Shown piece after piece: positions 1 to 7,527 of a stretch of 64,000 bases of DNA (the first letter of the stretch is position 1; every line of letters begins with the position of its first letter). The DNA comes from Roseofilum reptotaenium CS-1145. Its GTDB lineage: Bacteria; Cyanobacteriota; Cyanobacteriia; Cyanobacteriales; Desertifilaceae. Position numbers and translations under genes: made by a program. The DNA is taken from positions 62,001-126,000 of the forward strand of contig NZ_JAQMUE010000074.1 of NCBI RefSeq assembly GCF_028330985.1, written 5' to 3'. The notes beneath the pieces are model-generated. The model made no database searches, was not told the DNA's origin, and worked only from the letters and a program-made list of their open reading frames with translations.

Positions 1-2
1 TA

Positions 3-521
3 TCTTTACCCTGGAAACAGGATTGGAAACAATTTGAACGCTGGCAACAGGGAATTACCGGATTTCCTTTAGTAGATGCCAATATGAGAGAGTTATCCAC
101 CACTGGGTTTATGTCGAATCGAGGTCGGCAAAATGTCGCCAGTTTTCTGACCAAAAATTTGGGTATGGATTGGCGCATGGGCGCGGAATGGTTTGAATCG
201 TGTTTAATCGATTATGATCCCTGTAGCAATTGGGGAAATTGGAATTATTTGGCAGGAGTTGGCAATGATGGACGTGGATTCCGCTATTTTAATATTGCTA
301 AACAATCTCAAGAGTATGATCCTAAAGGACAATATGTTAAGCATTGGTTGCCTGAATTAGCCCATGTTCCACCGACTAAAATTCATCAACCGTGGAAGTT
401 ATTAGCAGTGGAACAAAAACGGTTTGGTGTGCAGATGGGGGTGGATTATCCTTTACCGATGGTCGATTTAAGTGAATCGATGCAAATGAATCGCCATATT
501 TATGAGATTACTAAATCTTAG
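3..521 (+). CDS. DASH-type cryptochrome/photolyase, C-terminal part (5' end outside window)
   Basis: The visible 172 residues are the end of the FAD-binding helical domain of a cryptochrome/photolyase family protein. The reading frame is open back to base 3, so the gene begins outside the window. The run [20 protein letters not shown] and the later [14 protein letters not shown] are the conserved FAD/DNA-contact blocks, and the wording ([19 protein letters not shown]) is that of the DASH subfamily, which repairs cyclobutane dimers in single-stranded DNA and binds FAD plus MTHF. The N-terminal antenna domain cannot be seen, so a different photolyase class is not fully excluded. Spacer repeats follow the stop codon. 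Confidence 0.85.
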   Translation, partial: SLPWKQDWKQFERWQQGITGFPLVDANMRELSTTGFMSNRGRQNVASFLTKNLGMDWRMGAEWFESCLIDYDPCSNWGNWNYLAGVGNDGRGFRYFNIAKQSQEYDPKGQYVKHWLPELAHVPPTKIHQPWKLLAVEQKRFGVQMGVDYPLPMVDLSESMQMNRHIYEITKS

Positions 522-875
522 GGAATAGGGAGTAATAGAATTGCCTTCATCTGCGTGTCTGGAGTTGCCCGCGTCTGGAGCGTCCCCCTATCCCCGTATC
601 AACCCTTACTCAAGATAGTGGAGAGTATATCTTTCATAAATCTTTGGTTAAAGATCCGTATTTTCACAGGATTAATTAATCACATGATAGAATCCCCCTA
701 TACGCTTTAAGTTTCTTTCAACCTCAATTCAGTATTCTCGACAATTTACGGAAATGGATGATTTAAATTATTCTGAGAGATACGTGTGCTTCTAAAGGAT
801 ATCATCCCGCTTCTCATGAGAGGGTGATATCAAAAAAGACAAACAACAACAGACAGAGTTTTAGCAGAATTAATC
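522..875. other. Intergenic spacer with minisatellite-like tract and one hairpin
   Basis: No gene is supported here. Bases about 565-600 are a degenerate GTCTGGAG/CCCC tract of the same style as other spacers in the window (near 38140, 58050 and 60510). Bases 798-831 form a hairpin, with arms GATATCATCCC and GGGTGATATC, followed by AAAAAA. It lies about 45 bases before the PEP-CTERM gene and could be a leader structure, but nothing in the sequence proves a function. Confidence 0.5.
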
Positions 876-2492
876 ATGACCTACAAGACGACAACTCAGT
901 TCCTTGGAACATTAACGACTCTCGGTTTAGCTACACTCTTTACCTCCCCTGCACAAGCAGCCTCTTTAGGAGGAACGTTCAGCGTTTTCCTCGATTGTAA
1001 CAATGATGGCATGGCCCACCAGAGAAACCAAAACATCAATGGTTGGCAATTCACTCAAGATGCAGTTGGAGATAATACAGACGGCCCGCTATACGACATG
1101 CGAGGAATGGCTACTACGGTAACCAACGATGGGAAAGTCGTTGTGGTGATGACTGGGAACACAAGCATTAATGGCGAAGGACGCGATCGCAGTAGCAACG
1201 CGATCGCTTGGGGTGACCTCTTCTTCACTTCTGGTAAGCAAACCTTTGAAGAAGCTCAAAACGCCGGTAAGCTCTTTGCGATTCACTTCTCCCAAGCCAA
1301 TGATTCTAATGCTCCTGAAGTCGGTGTTTACAATAGTGTGACCGCTCAAGGGGTAGGCATGCACAACTTTGGTCACCGCACCTATAGCAACTACATGGAT
1401 TTGGTGGACTCTGATGTCACCAACTTCTTTGGAGATATCCAATCCAATGAGCTAGGTGGGAATAACCCCTACTACAACCTCACTGGGCCAGGATACAATG
1501 TGATGGCTCAAGGAACTCGTGCCTACAATGATGGATTTTCCTTTGTTGACAGCACTCGTTTGAGTGATTTAGGATTTGATGCTTCTGGATTTGATCATGC
1601 AGGAGAACACCTCATTGCCTTTGAATTCAATCTCAAGGCTTTGACCCAACCGCTCCCTCTAGATGAGCAAGCCGAACAACTAGGTGTGGAATGGATTTGG
1701 GATGATGACTTCCAGACCATCAAGGATGAGTATAATCGTCTCCAGGCTGAACAAAAGCGGATCTGGAATAAAGAAATTAAAGACCATCACGAAGAGAACA
1801 AAGAGATTCGGACAGGAACTCCTGGTTTCAATGAAATCTGGGCTAATCGACAAGCCGCTTTAAACGTCAGAAATGCAGCGAATAAAATTCAAAAGCAGGT
1901 TAAGTTGATTTCTAAAACAGAAGGGCAGATTGCCGAGTTGAATGAGAGAGAAGCCAACGATCCCACCTGGAACACCAAAGACGAGAAATACCGCAAGTTC
2001 CTCCAGGATGAGATTAAGAACGCCAACAAGGAAATCCAGAAGATTAATGAGAAGTACGGAACAGAGGCTTTAGCCACAGCTCAGGATGACTGGAAAACGG
2101 CAAACCGTGCTTATGGCAACCTGATTAATCAAATCCGTGCAGATAACCCTAGATATGTAGACAATGAAGAAGCGATGGTAGAACCGACTGCACGTCGCAA
2201 AGCAGCGATCGCCGAACGCAATGTGCAAAAACAAAAGCGTAAAGATTTAGAGCGGGAGATTCAAGACATTCTTGCCGGTATGCGCCAGGAGATTGTTGCA
2301 CAAGCTGAGGCCAAAGAACAGGTCTTGGAGGAAAAATATGGAGTACGGACTTCAGCGAGCGATCGCACCGTCACCACCGTCTCTGAGTTTGAAGATCCCG
2401 TTGATGTACCCGAACCCTCTGTTCTGGCTGGTTTAATGTTATTTGGCTTAGGCTACGGCAGTACTCAACTGCTCAGAAGAAAGCAAGGTTAA
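876..2492 (+). CDS. PEP-CTERM exosortase-dependent surface protein with coiled coil
   Basis: This 538-residue exported protein has a signal peptide (about residues 1-28, ending AQAA). A globular domain of about 240 residues, rich in Gly, Asn and Asp, follows. Next comes a long Lys/Glu/Gln-rich region (about 275-490) that looks like coiled coil. It ends with a PEP-CTERM sorting tail: VPEPS at 512-516, a hydrophobic helix, then RRKQG. Such tails are recognised and cut by exosortase, and the proteins reach the cell surface or extracellular matrix. The N-terminal domain resembles cyanobacterial exosortase-dependent surface proteins, but I cannot name the subfamily. The long charged coiled coil between domain and anchor is unusual for the group. 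A perfect hairpin follows the stop codon. Confidence 0.85.
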   Translation: MTYKTTTQFLGTLTTLGLATLFTSPAQAASLGGTFSVFLDCNNDGMAHQRNQNINGWQFTQDAVGDNTDGPLYDMRGMATTVTNDGKVVVVMTGNTSINGEGRDRSSNAIAWGDLFFTSGKQTFEEAQNAGKLFAIHFSQANDSNAPEVGVYNSVTAQGVGMHNFGHRTYSNYMDLVDSDVTNFFGDIQSNELGGNNPYYNLTGPGYNVMAQGTRAYNDGFSFVDSTRLSDLGFDASGFDHAGEHLIAFEFNLKALTQPLPLDEQAEQLGVEWIWDDDFQTIKDEYNRLQAEQKRIWNKEIKDHHEENKEIRTGTPGFNEIWANRQAALNVRNAANKIQKQVKLISKTEGQIAELNEREANDPTWNTKDEKYRKFLQDEIKNANKEIQKINEKYGTEALATAQDDWKTANRAYGNLINQIRADNPRYVDNEEAMVEPTARRKAAIAERNVQKQKRKDLEREIQDILAGMRQEIVAQAEAKEQVLEEKYGVRTSASDRTVTTVSEFEDPVDVPEPSVLAGLMLFGLGYGSTQLLRRKQG

Positions 2493-2532
2493 GATTGTCC
2501 GAATCTCAATTAACCCAGCAGATTGATTTCAT

Positions 2533-2561
2533 CCCCCCTTCATATGGATTGTGAAGGGGGG
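2533..2561 (+). terminator. Perfect 10-bp stem-loop after PEP-CTERM gene
   Basis: CCCCCCTTCA (2533-2542) pairs perfectly with TGAAGGGGGG (2552-2561) around a 9-base loop, 40 bases after the stop codon. The following bases are only moderately T-rich, so it may stop transcription or simply protect the mRNA 3' end. Confidence 0.55.
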
Positions 2562-3007
2562 TGTTGATTTTATAGAGCAATAGAAAAATACTCAGCAGAT
2601 GACAACCAGCTTAAATATAAGGCTGGGTTTAGCTTTGAACTGCCTTATCTCCCCTTGAAGGAGTAAACATGAGATAAAATATAGACATTTATGTCTCACT
2701 TAAGTTAATATAGTCTCATAGACAACCCAACCTTCTCGAAAAGTTGGGTTCAGCGATTACAAGCAAGGGAGGTTATCAAAAAAACAAGAATTGAGCCTGG
2801 TAACACCAGTCGCGTTGCAGTAGAAGGATTAACCGAAAAGTTCCTTTTGCTCAATCCGCTCATCAACAACGACAGTTCAAGAACCGTTGCAAAAAAGGTC
2901 AATTAGCGCCATTCATCGGTGCATCCCAAGAAATGGAGATCCCAATCATAACGGAATTATCCAAAGTTTTCCTCTAGAAAATTTAAACTAAAGGAGAGGG
3001 CAAGAAA
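2562..3007. other. Spacer before radical SAM gene, with hairpin; otherwise unexplained
   Basis: Nearly 450 bases lie between the terminator and the radical SAM gene. A hairpin at 2724-2750 (arms AACCCAACCTT and AAGTTGGGTT) resembles common cyanobacterial AACCCAAC palindromes. A plus-strand frame is open from about 2700 to the TAG near 2905 but has no plausible start codon, so I do not call it. A strong ribosome site, AAGGAG (2991-2996), precedes the next gene. The whole stretch lacks HIP1. Confidence 0.45.
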
Positions 3008-4264
3008 ATGAAAGTTTATTTAATTAAAGCATCCGCAGGAAGCGACTTTTCCAAGTACAAAGCCGAAACTGGAGGCCCGCCGCAAAATATTTTTTCTACA
3101 GCAGCCGCAACACCTGCATGGATTGACATTGAAATGACAGATGAGACGATTGGCATGAAAACCAATTTTAATTCCCAGGCAGACCTAGTTGCAATTTTCA
3201 TGTCTACACCCGATGCATTGAGAGCCTACGAAATAGCCGATCGATTCCGTGCCCAGGGCAAAGCGATTGTACTGGGAGGACTGCATACAAAATTTATGCC
3301 TGTTGAAGCCGCAAAGTACGCAGATACGCTTTTAATTGGGGAATCAGAAGAAATTTGGGAACAACTGCTGCAAGATTATCAGGACGGTCGATTAGAAAAA
3401 CAATACAAGCGGGAAACTCCTTTCGACCTGTCAAAAGTCAACCCTTATCCGATTGATATCATTCCCCCTTCTCGATATCATTATACTTGGTCAGTTCTCG
3501 TTTCGAGAGGATGCCCAATGCATTGTGATTTTTGTTTGGTTCATGAATTCTTTGATCAATTTCAGTTGAGACCGGTAGAGCAAATTGTTGCAGAAGTAAA
3601 AAGGCTCAAAAAGCTTGGAGTTCAATGGGTAGAACTGCATTCTGACAATTTAACCGCAAACCGGAAATATGCCCTAAAATTATTCAAAGCTTTGGCTCCT
3701 TTGAACATGAATTTTTATGGAGAAACAACGATCTTAATCGCTAGAGATGAAGAACTCTTGCAAGCAGCGAAAGAAGGTGGGGTAAAAGCTTTACTATTTG
3801 GGATTGAAACGCCGTCAGAAGCTGTGTTAAAAGCCCAAGGAAAGAGCTTTGTGAAGCCGGCACGGATCAAAGAGTATGTCCAAAAGGTCAAAAGTTATGG
3901 AATAGAAGTCTGGGGTGACTTTCTTTTTGGTCTGGATGAGGAAGAGAAAGAGATTTTTCAAGAAGCACGATACTTTATCGAAGAGATAGGAATAGATAAG
4001 GCAATTCCCCATTTGATGATTCCTTTCCCTGGTTCAAAGACATTTGAAAAACTGGATTGTGAAGGGAGAATTTTAACTAAGGACTGGTCAAAATATGATG
4101 GTACACATGCCGTATATCAACCCCAAAACATGACTCCTGAAGAACTCGAAAATGGCCTGTACTGGCTTTGGGTAGAGCAAAGTTGGGGCTGGGCAAGTGC
4201 CTTGAATGCAACCCGAAACCTAATGAGTTCTATCAAAAATCACTTGTTTAACCCTACTTCATAG
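3008..4264 (+). CDS. B12-binding-domain radical SAM protein, function unknown
   Basis: A 418-residue enzyme. The N-terminal 130 residues look like a cobalamin-binding Rossmann domain (AIVLGGLHTKFMPVEAAKYA, residues 86-105). The radical SAM core follows with the cluster motif CPMHCDFC, giving Cys169, Cys173 and Cys176 as [4Fe-4S] ligands. A helical C-terminal part completes it. Family members use SAM plus cobalamin for methylations or ring rearrangements on lipids, pigments or peptides. The substrate here cannot be read from the sequence. The start is supported by AAGGAG 11 bases upstream. The gene stands alone between repeat-bearing spacers, has no partner and no HIP1 octamer in its length, which hints at a different history from its neighbours. 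Confidence 0.85.
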   Translation: MKVYLIKASAGSDFSKYKAETGGPPQNIFSTAAATPAWIDIEMTDETIGMKTNFNSQADLVAIFMSTPDALRAYEIADRFRAQGKAIVLGGLHTKFMPVEAAKYADTLLIGESEEIWEQLLQDYQDGRLEKQYKRETPFDLSKVNPYPIDIIPPSRYHYTWSVLVSRGCPMHCDFCLVHEFFDQFQLRPVEQIVAEVKRLKKLGVQWVELHSDNLTANRKYALKLFKALAPLNMNFYGETTILIARDEELLQAAKEGGVKALLFGIETPSEAVLKAQGKSFVKPARIKEYVQKVKSYGIEVWGDFLFGLDEEEKEIFQEARYFIEEIGIDKAIPHLMIPFPGSKTFEKLDCEGRILTKDWSKYDGTHAVYQPQNMTPEELENGLYWLWVEQSWGWASALNATRNLMSSIKNHLFNPTS

Positions 4265-4325
4265 ACATTGTTGATTGGGAAGTTTGGATAGCAGTTAACT
4301 GAGGAAATTTTGTCTGCAATGACAC

Positions 4326-4432
4326 TATAGCAGAGAAGGATTTTTTTAGGACAGTGAAGTTATTGTTTTAGGCAATAGGCAGTAGGTAATAGAGCAATAA
4401 AAAATGTCCTCACTCTTCCTTTCTCTGCTATA
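4326..4432. repeat. MITE-like palindromic element, family 1 (complete copy)
   Basis: A 107-bp element bounded by near-perfect inverted repeats, TATAGCAGAGAAGGA at the left and TCCTTTCTCTGCTATA at the right. Inside are paired AGGACA and TGTCCT blocks and the heptamer-like GGCAATAGGCAGTAGGTAATAG. Related copies lie at 7369-7460, 24292-24378, 26408-26480 and, as a hybrid, 43890-43995. Confidence 0.7.
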
Positions 4433-4496
4433 CCCGTTAAACCTATAACTTTTGTTTCAATTCCGGTATCTGTATGTTCGTGTTGTCTCTTATTCG

Positions 4497-5093
4497 TCAG
4501 ACTTTATAAGGGGTGTACCTATAGTATTTAGGCCGAGAATCTAAGCGAATATGGAGCCAGGAAACCCCCATGCCAGCCGTATTTAACCAAATTGGTGAAA
4601 CGGGCGATCGCCTCAATTGAGCCACCATTTCTCCAGCTATAGTTGCCCATAATTCGTGCTGTTGAGACTCTGGAACCTCTCGCACAAAGGAAGCTAAATG
4701 AACATAACTTGAGTTAGGACCAATTGGACAAGGCACAATTAAACGAGCATCCTTGCCCAAATTGGGAAAACTAACCACTGTTTCCCCAACAGAGACTGAA
4801 TCAAAATAGGTCTTAAAGGCATCTGGATCGGGAGAACGGCATAAACTCGGTTGATTAATCAGTACATATTCAAAGATGCGATCCAGAGTTTGGGAAGTAC
4901 AAGGAGGCATTTCCCAGCGAAAGGCAGAAAAGCGGCAATCAGCAAGTATATAACTATAAAATAAGCGAAAGTCAGGGTTATCTTGCCACAGTTGCAAGAC
5001 TTCTTGAACGTGCAGATAATCCTTGCCGGTACGGATACGATATTGGACAATCTGACCGACTTGTATTTCCTTAGCTTCAATCTCCCACATCAT
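4497..5093 (-). CDS. Conserved cyanobacterial hypothetical protein (possibly DUF6940)
   Basis: A 198-residue soluble protein with no signal peptide and no membrane segment. The FRWEMPPCT motif near residues 58-66, the early YLHVQEVLQLWQ and a C-terminal WLHIRLDSRPKYYRY block look conserved and recall the uncharacterised DUF6940 family; I make that link from memory with limited confidence. No catalytic motif is obvious. The coding frame is clean, and the start ATG at 5091-5093 has a second ATG directly after it. It stands alone on the minus strand between a family 1 palindromic element and a HEPN-gene remnant. Function unknown. Confidence 0.65.
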   Translation of the reverse strand: MMWEIEAKEIQVGQIVQYRIRTGKDYLHVQEVLQLWQDNPDFRLFYSYILADCRFSAFRWEMPPCTSQTLDRIFEYVLINQPSLCRSPDPDAFKTYFDSVSVGETVVSFPNLGKDARLIVPCPIGPNSSYVHLASFVREVPESQQHELWATIAGEMVAQLRRSPVSPIWLNTAGMGVSWLHIRLDSRPKYYRYTPYKV

Positions 5094-5118
5094 ACGATTA
5101 TCTCATCGGATTACTTGT

Positions 5119-5307
5119 TTAGAAGATTTGATGCATACTCTCAACGACTTGTTCAATAAAATCAACTGCATCATTAACTATTATTGCATCAATCGGCCAG
5201 CGATTACCGATACCAAAACTCAGATCAATGTCAGGTTTATGGGCAATTTTATTGCGTCGATCCACAATTAAGCTGAGTGGTTGTTTCACATCTTTTGCCG
5301 ATCGCCT
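5119..5307 (-). pseudogene. C-terminal remnant of a HEPN-domain protein
   Basis: Too short for a normal gene, but translation on the minus strand gives about 62 residues including LIVDRRNKIAHKPDIDLSF and a tail RWPIDAIIVNDAVDFIEQVV, ending at TAA (5119-5121). RNKIAH is the Rx4H signature of HEPN ribonuclease domains, and the surrounding wording fits the C-terminus of RiboL-PSP-HEPN-like proteins. An in-frame stop (5308-5310) closes the frame upstream, and a palindromic element begins 20 bases further on. The 5' part of the gene is therefore missing, probably lost with or after the element's insertion. Confidence 0.6.
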
Positions 5308-5326
5308 TTAATATCACCTACAAGAA

Positions 5327-5412
5327 TTACAGCGCTTTGCGCTGCTATGAGGGACAGTATTGAATCCTTAAAGCCATATACCACAACCCTATTCCCTAGC
5401 GCAAAGCGCTAT
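5327..5412. repeat. MITE-like palindromic element, family 2, copy 1
   Basis: Perfect 13-bp inverted repeats, AGCGCTTTGCGCT (5331-5343) and AGCGCAAAGCGCT (5398-5410), bound a short core. The left 70 bases are almost identical to 42841-42910, with about two differences. The element sits just upstream of the HEPN remnant. Confidence 0.75.
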
Positions 5413-5676
5413 ATGTTGTTACGGTCTAAGACTGGAATTGTTTTTTGAGAAATACTTTCTTGTATTTTCTCGGCCTAGGTTTTAAGAGCTGCCGTTTCCT
5501 TGTTGTTTCTTATGCGATAATTTTAGACCATGATTCCTACTATCTTGGGAGACAAAAATTGAGAAGCTAGAATTAAAACGGTTGTAAGCTTAAGATTTTC
5601 TTATTTTTTGAAACAAGGGCTTTCTTGCGATCGCCCCAACCCTTATCATTAACGGGTCGGTCTAGAAAAAGTTGAC
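5413..5676. other. Spacer upstream of rsmB
   Basis: AT-rich spacer. On the minus strand a short frame (about 5413-5470) reads AEKIQESISQKTIPVLDRNN before a stop; it may be another scrap of the broken HEPN gene, but I cannot support that. The rsmB promoter should lie in the last 100 bases; no consensus box is convincing. Confidence 0.35.
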
Positions 5677-7014
5677 ATGCCTAACGCTAATCCTCGTCAA
5701 GTTGCATTTTCAATTCTCAAGGAAATTGATCGCCACGACACTTATACCGATGTAGCCTTAAATCGGGGCTTGAATGGGGCACAACTGGCAATGGTAGACC
5801 GGGGTTTGGTCACAGAATTGGTGTATGGGGTCGTGCGACGCAAGCGATCGCTCGATGCGCTGATCGGTCAATTTGCTCGTAAACCGATTGAGCAGCAACC
5901 GGCGGATTTACGGTTAATTTTCTATTTAGGCTTGTATCAACTGCGGTATCTGAATCAAATTCCAGCTCCTGCGGTGGTGCATACGACGGTGGAGTTGGCA
6001 AAAAATAATGGTTTACGAGGCTTATCTGGAGTGGTAAATGGAGTATTACGACAGTATACGAGGTTACCTGGCGATCCCCTGAAGTTACCCGATCCAGTTG
6101 CCCAACGTTTGGCAATTCTCCATAGTTATCCCGACTGGATCGTGGAAAAATGGTTAACCCAACTCGGGGAAACGGAAACGGAACAGTTATGTGAGTGGTT
6201 TAACCATCCTCCCCATCTGGATCTGCGGGTGAATATTCATAAAACTTCGGTGGAAGCAGTCGAAAAGGCTTTCCAGGACTCGGATATTCCGGTGGAGCGA
6301 CTGCCCTATTCTCCCCAAGGGTTGAGATTATTGAAAAAAGTAGGAGCGGTGCAGCAGTTACCCGGTTTTGAGCAAGGATGGTGGAGCATCCAAGATGGTA
6401 GCGCCCAACTGGTGGGGTATTTGCTCGATCCACAACCCGGAGAAGTGGCGATCGATGGGTGTGCTGCTCCTGGAGGCAAAACCACCCATTTAGCCGAATT
6501 AATGGGCGATCGCGGCACAATTTGGGGATGCGATCGCCAAGGTTCGCGCTTGAAAAAGGTAAACCAAAATGCCCAACGTCTGGATTTACACTCAATTAAA
6601 ACCCGTGTGGGGGATCTGCGCGAGATTGAAGATTTTTCCCAAAAAGGCGATCGCGTCTTAGTTGATGTTCCCTGTTCCGGGTTAGGGACACTCCACCGTC
6701 ATGCCGATGCCCGGTGGCGACAGTCTCCAGAGTCCATTGAACAGCTATCGATGCTACAACAGGAACTGTTGACAAAAGCCGCATCTTGGGTGAAACCTGG
6801 GGGACTTTTGGTCTACTCCACTTGTACCCTCGACCCCCAGGAAAATGAGCAGGTGATTAGCCTCTTTTTAGACCAGAACCCCCAGTGGAAGATTTCTCCC
6901 GTGCGATCGCCGGAACCCTTAGCTCATTTGTCTACCCCTGAAGGCTGGATTAAGATTTGGCCTCACCGTCATCAGATGGATGGCTTTTTTATGGTGCGTC
7001 TCCAACTCACGTAG
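5677..7014 (+). CDS. rsmB: 16S rRNA (cytosine-967-C5)-methyltransferase RsmB
   Basis: At 445 residues this has the normal length for RsmB (Sun/Fmu). An N-terminal NusB-like RNA-binding domain (about 1-145) precedes the Rossmann methyltransferase domain. The SAM-binding motif DGCAAPGGKT lies at 260-269. The two RNA m5C cysteines are present: Cys333 in VDVPCSG (product release) and Cys383 in YSTCTLD (nucleophile). The enzyme methylates C967 of 16S rRNA in the small subunit. The ATG is the first codon of the family's conserved start. It is a single gene, convergent with the small thylakoid-protein gene behind it. Confidence 0.95.
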   Translation: MPNANPRQVAFSILKEIDRHDTYTDVALNRGLNGAQLAMVDRGLVTELVYGVVRRKRSLDALIGQFARKPIEQQPADLRLIFYLGLYQLRYLNQIPAPAVVHTTVELAKNNGLRGLSGVVNGVLRQYTRLPGDPLKLPDPVAQRLAILHSYPDWIVEKWLTQLGETETEQLCEWFNHPPHLDLRVNIHKTSVEAVEKAFQDSDIPVERLPYSPQGLRLLKKVGAVQQLPGFEQGWWSIQDGSAQLVGYLLDPQPGEVAIDGCAAPGGKTTHLAELMGDRGTIWGCDRQGSRLKKVNQNAQRLDLHSIKTRVGDLREIEDFSQKGDRVLVDVPCSGLGTLHRHADARWRQSPESIEQLSMLQQELLTKAASWVKPGGLLVYSTCTLDPQENEQVISLFLDQNPQWKISPVRSPEPLAHLSTPEGWIKIWPHRHQMDGFFMVRLQLT

Positions 7015-7043
7015 AGCGCTACGCACTAGAGGAGAACAAAGCT

Positions 7044-7229
7044 TTAAGAGTCCGTTTTGTCTTTATTCATGTCGGGAATATAATCGGGTTTTTCTGCATC
7101 TTCCCATCCTGCGGGGCGCTTAGAGTTGTACCAGGCGATCGAACCGATCGCCACCGCAGCAATAAATCCAACCACATAAACCAGGGTAAAGGCGAGAGGA
7201 AACGATCCAGCTTCCATGAGGATTAACAT
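7044..7229 (-). CDS. Small single-pass membrane protein, probably Psb35-like (Ssl2148 family)
   Basis: A 61-residue protein with one transmembrane helix (FTLVYVVGFIAAVAIGSIAW) and a polar tail with the stretch YNSKRPAGWEDAEKPDYIPD. The layout fits the cyanobacterial Psb35 (Ssl2148) protein, which stabilises the CP47 assembly module of photosystem II with high-light-inducible proteins; the identification is from memory, so moderate. I chose the ATG at 7229 because AGGA lies 9 bases upstream; the frame stays open to an ATG at 7256 and a further start at 7217 is possible. It is convergent with rsmB, only 29 bases away. Confidence 0.6.
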   Translation of the reverse strand: MLILMEAGSFPLAFTLVYVVGFIAAVAIGSIAWYNSKRPAGWEDAEKPDYIPDMNKDKTDS

Positions 7230-7337
7230 ACGATGAAGTCCTGTTTTAAAAGTCATCTTTCAGGATATAGCGGTTTCGGCAATTGATCGCCCAAACCACT
7301 AATTTATAATCCTTTCAACTATCTATCAGACCGGATT

Positions 7338-7365
7338 GTAAGAGCGAACAGCCGTTCACTCTTAC
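7338..7365. other. Stem-loop in spacer
   Basis: GTAAGAGCGAAC and GTTCACTCTTAC form a 12-bp imperfect stem (one mismatch) around a 4-base loop. It lies just beside a family 1 palindromic element and behind the 3' end of the SH3b gene. No T-run on either side, so the function is open. Confidence 0.4.
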
Positions 7366-7368
7366 AGC

Positions 7369-7460
7369 TATCGCAGTGAATGAGTTGGTTAGGACAGTTA
7401 GGTTATGGTTTTAGGCAATAGGCAATAGAAAATGTCCTAACTCTCCTTTTTTCTGCTATA
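7369..7460. repeat. MITE-like palindromic element, family 1 (second copy)
   Basis: Starts TATCGCAGTGAA and ends TTCTGCTATA. Inside, GGTTAGGACA pairs with TGTCCTAAC, and the core carries AGGTTATGGTTTTAGGCAATAGGCAATAG. Its inner core matches, in reverse orientation, the element at 24292-24378. Confidence 0.7.
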
Positions 7461-7527
7461 TCATAAGCTACCCGATCAAACGCTAAAACCCGACGTACCA
7501 AAAGCTATTGCCTTGTCCCTCTTGCGT

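Noticed and set aside
764-800. CTGAGAGATACGTG, reminiscent of a TPP riboswitch piece
   Set aside because: The second conserved block is missing and the downstream gene is a surface protein.
2700-2905. Open plus-strand frame before the radical SAM gene, possible precursor peptide
   Set aside because: No start codon in frame, no leader/core layout or conserved motif; noted only as spacer.
6957-7226. 89-codon plus-strand frame at the end of rsmB
   Set aside because: It overlaps rsmB and is antisense to the small membrane protein; composition is not protein-like.
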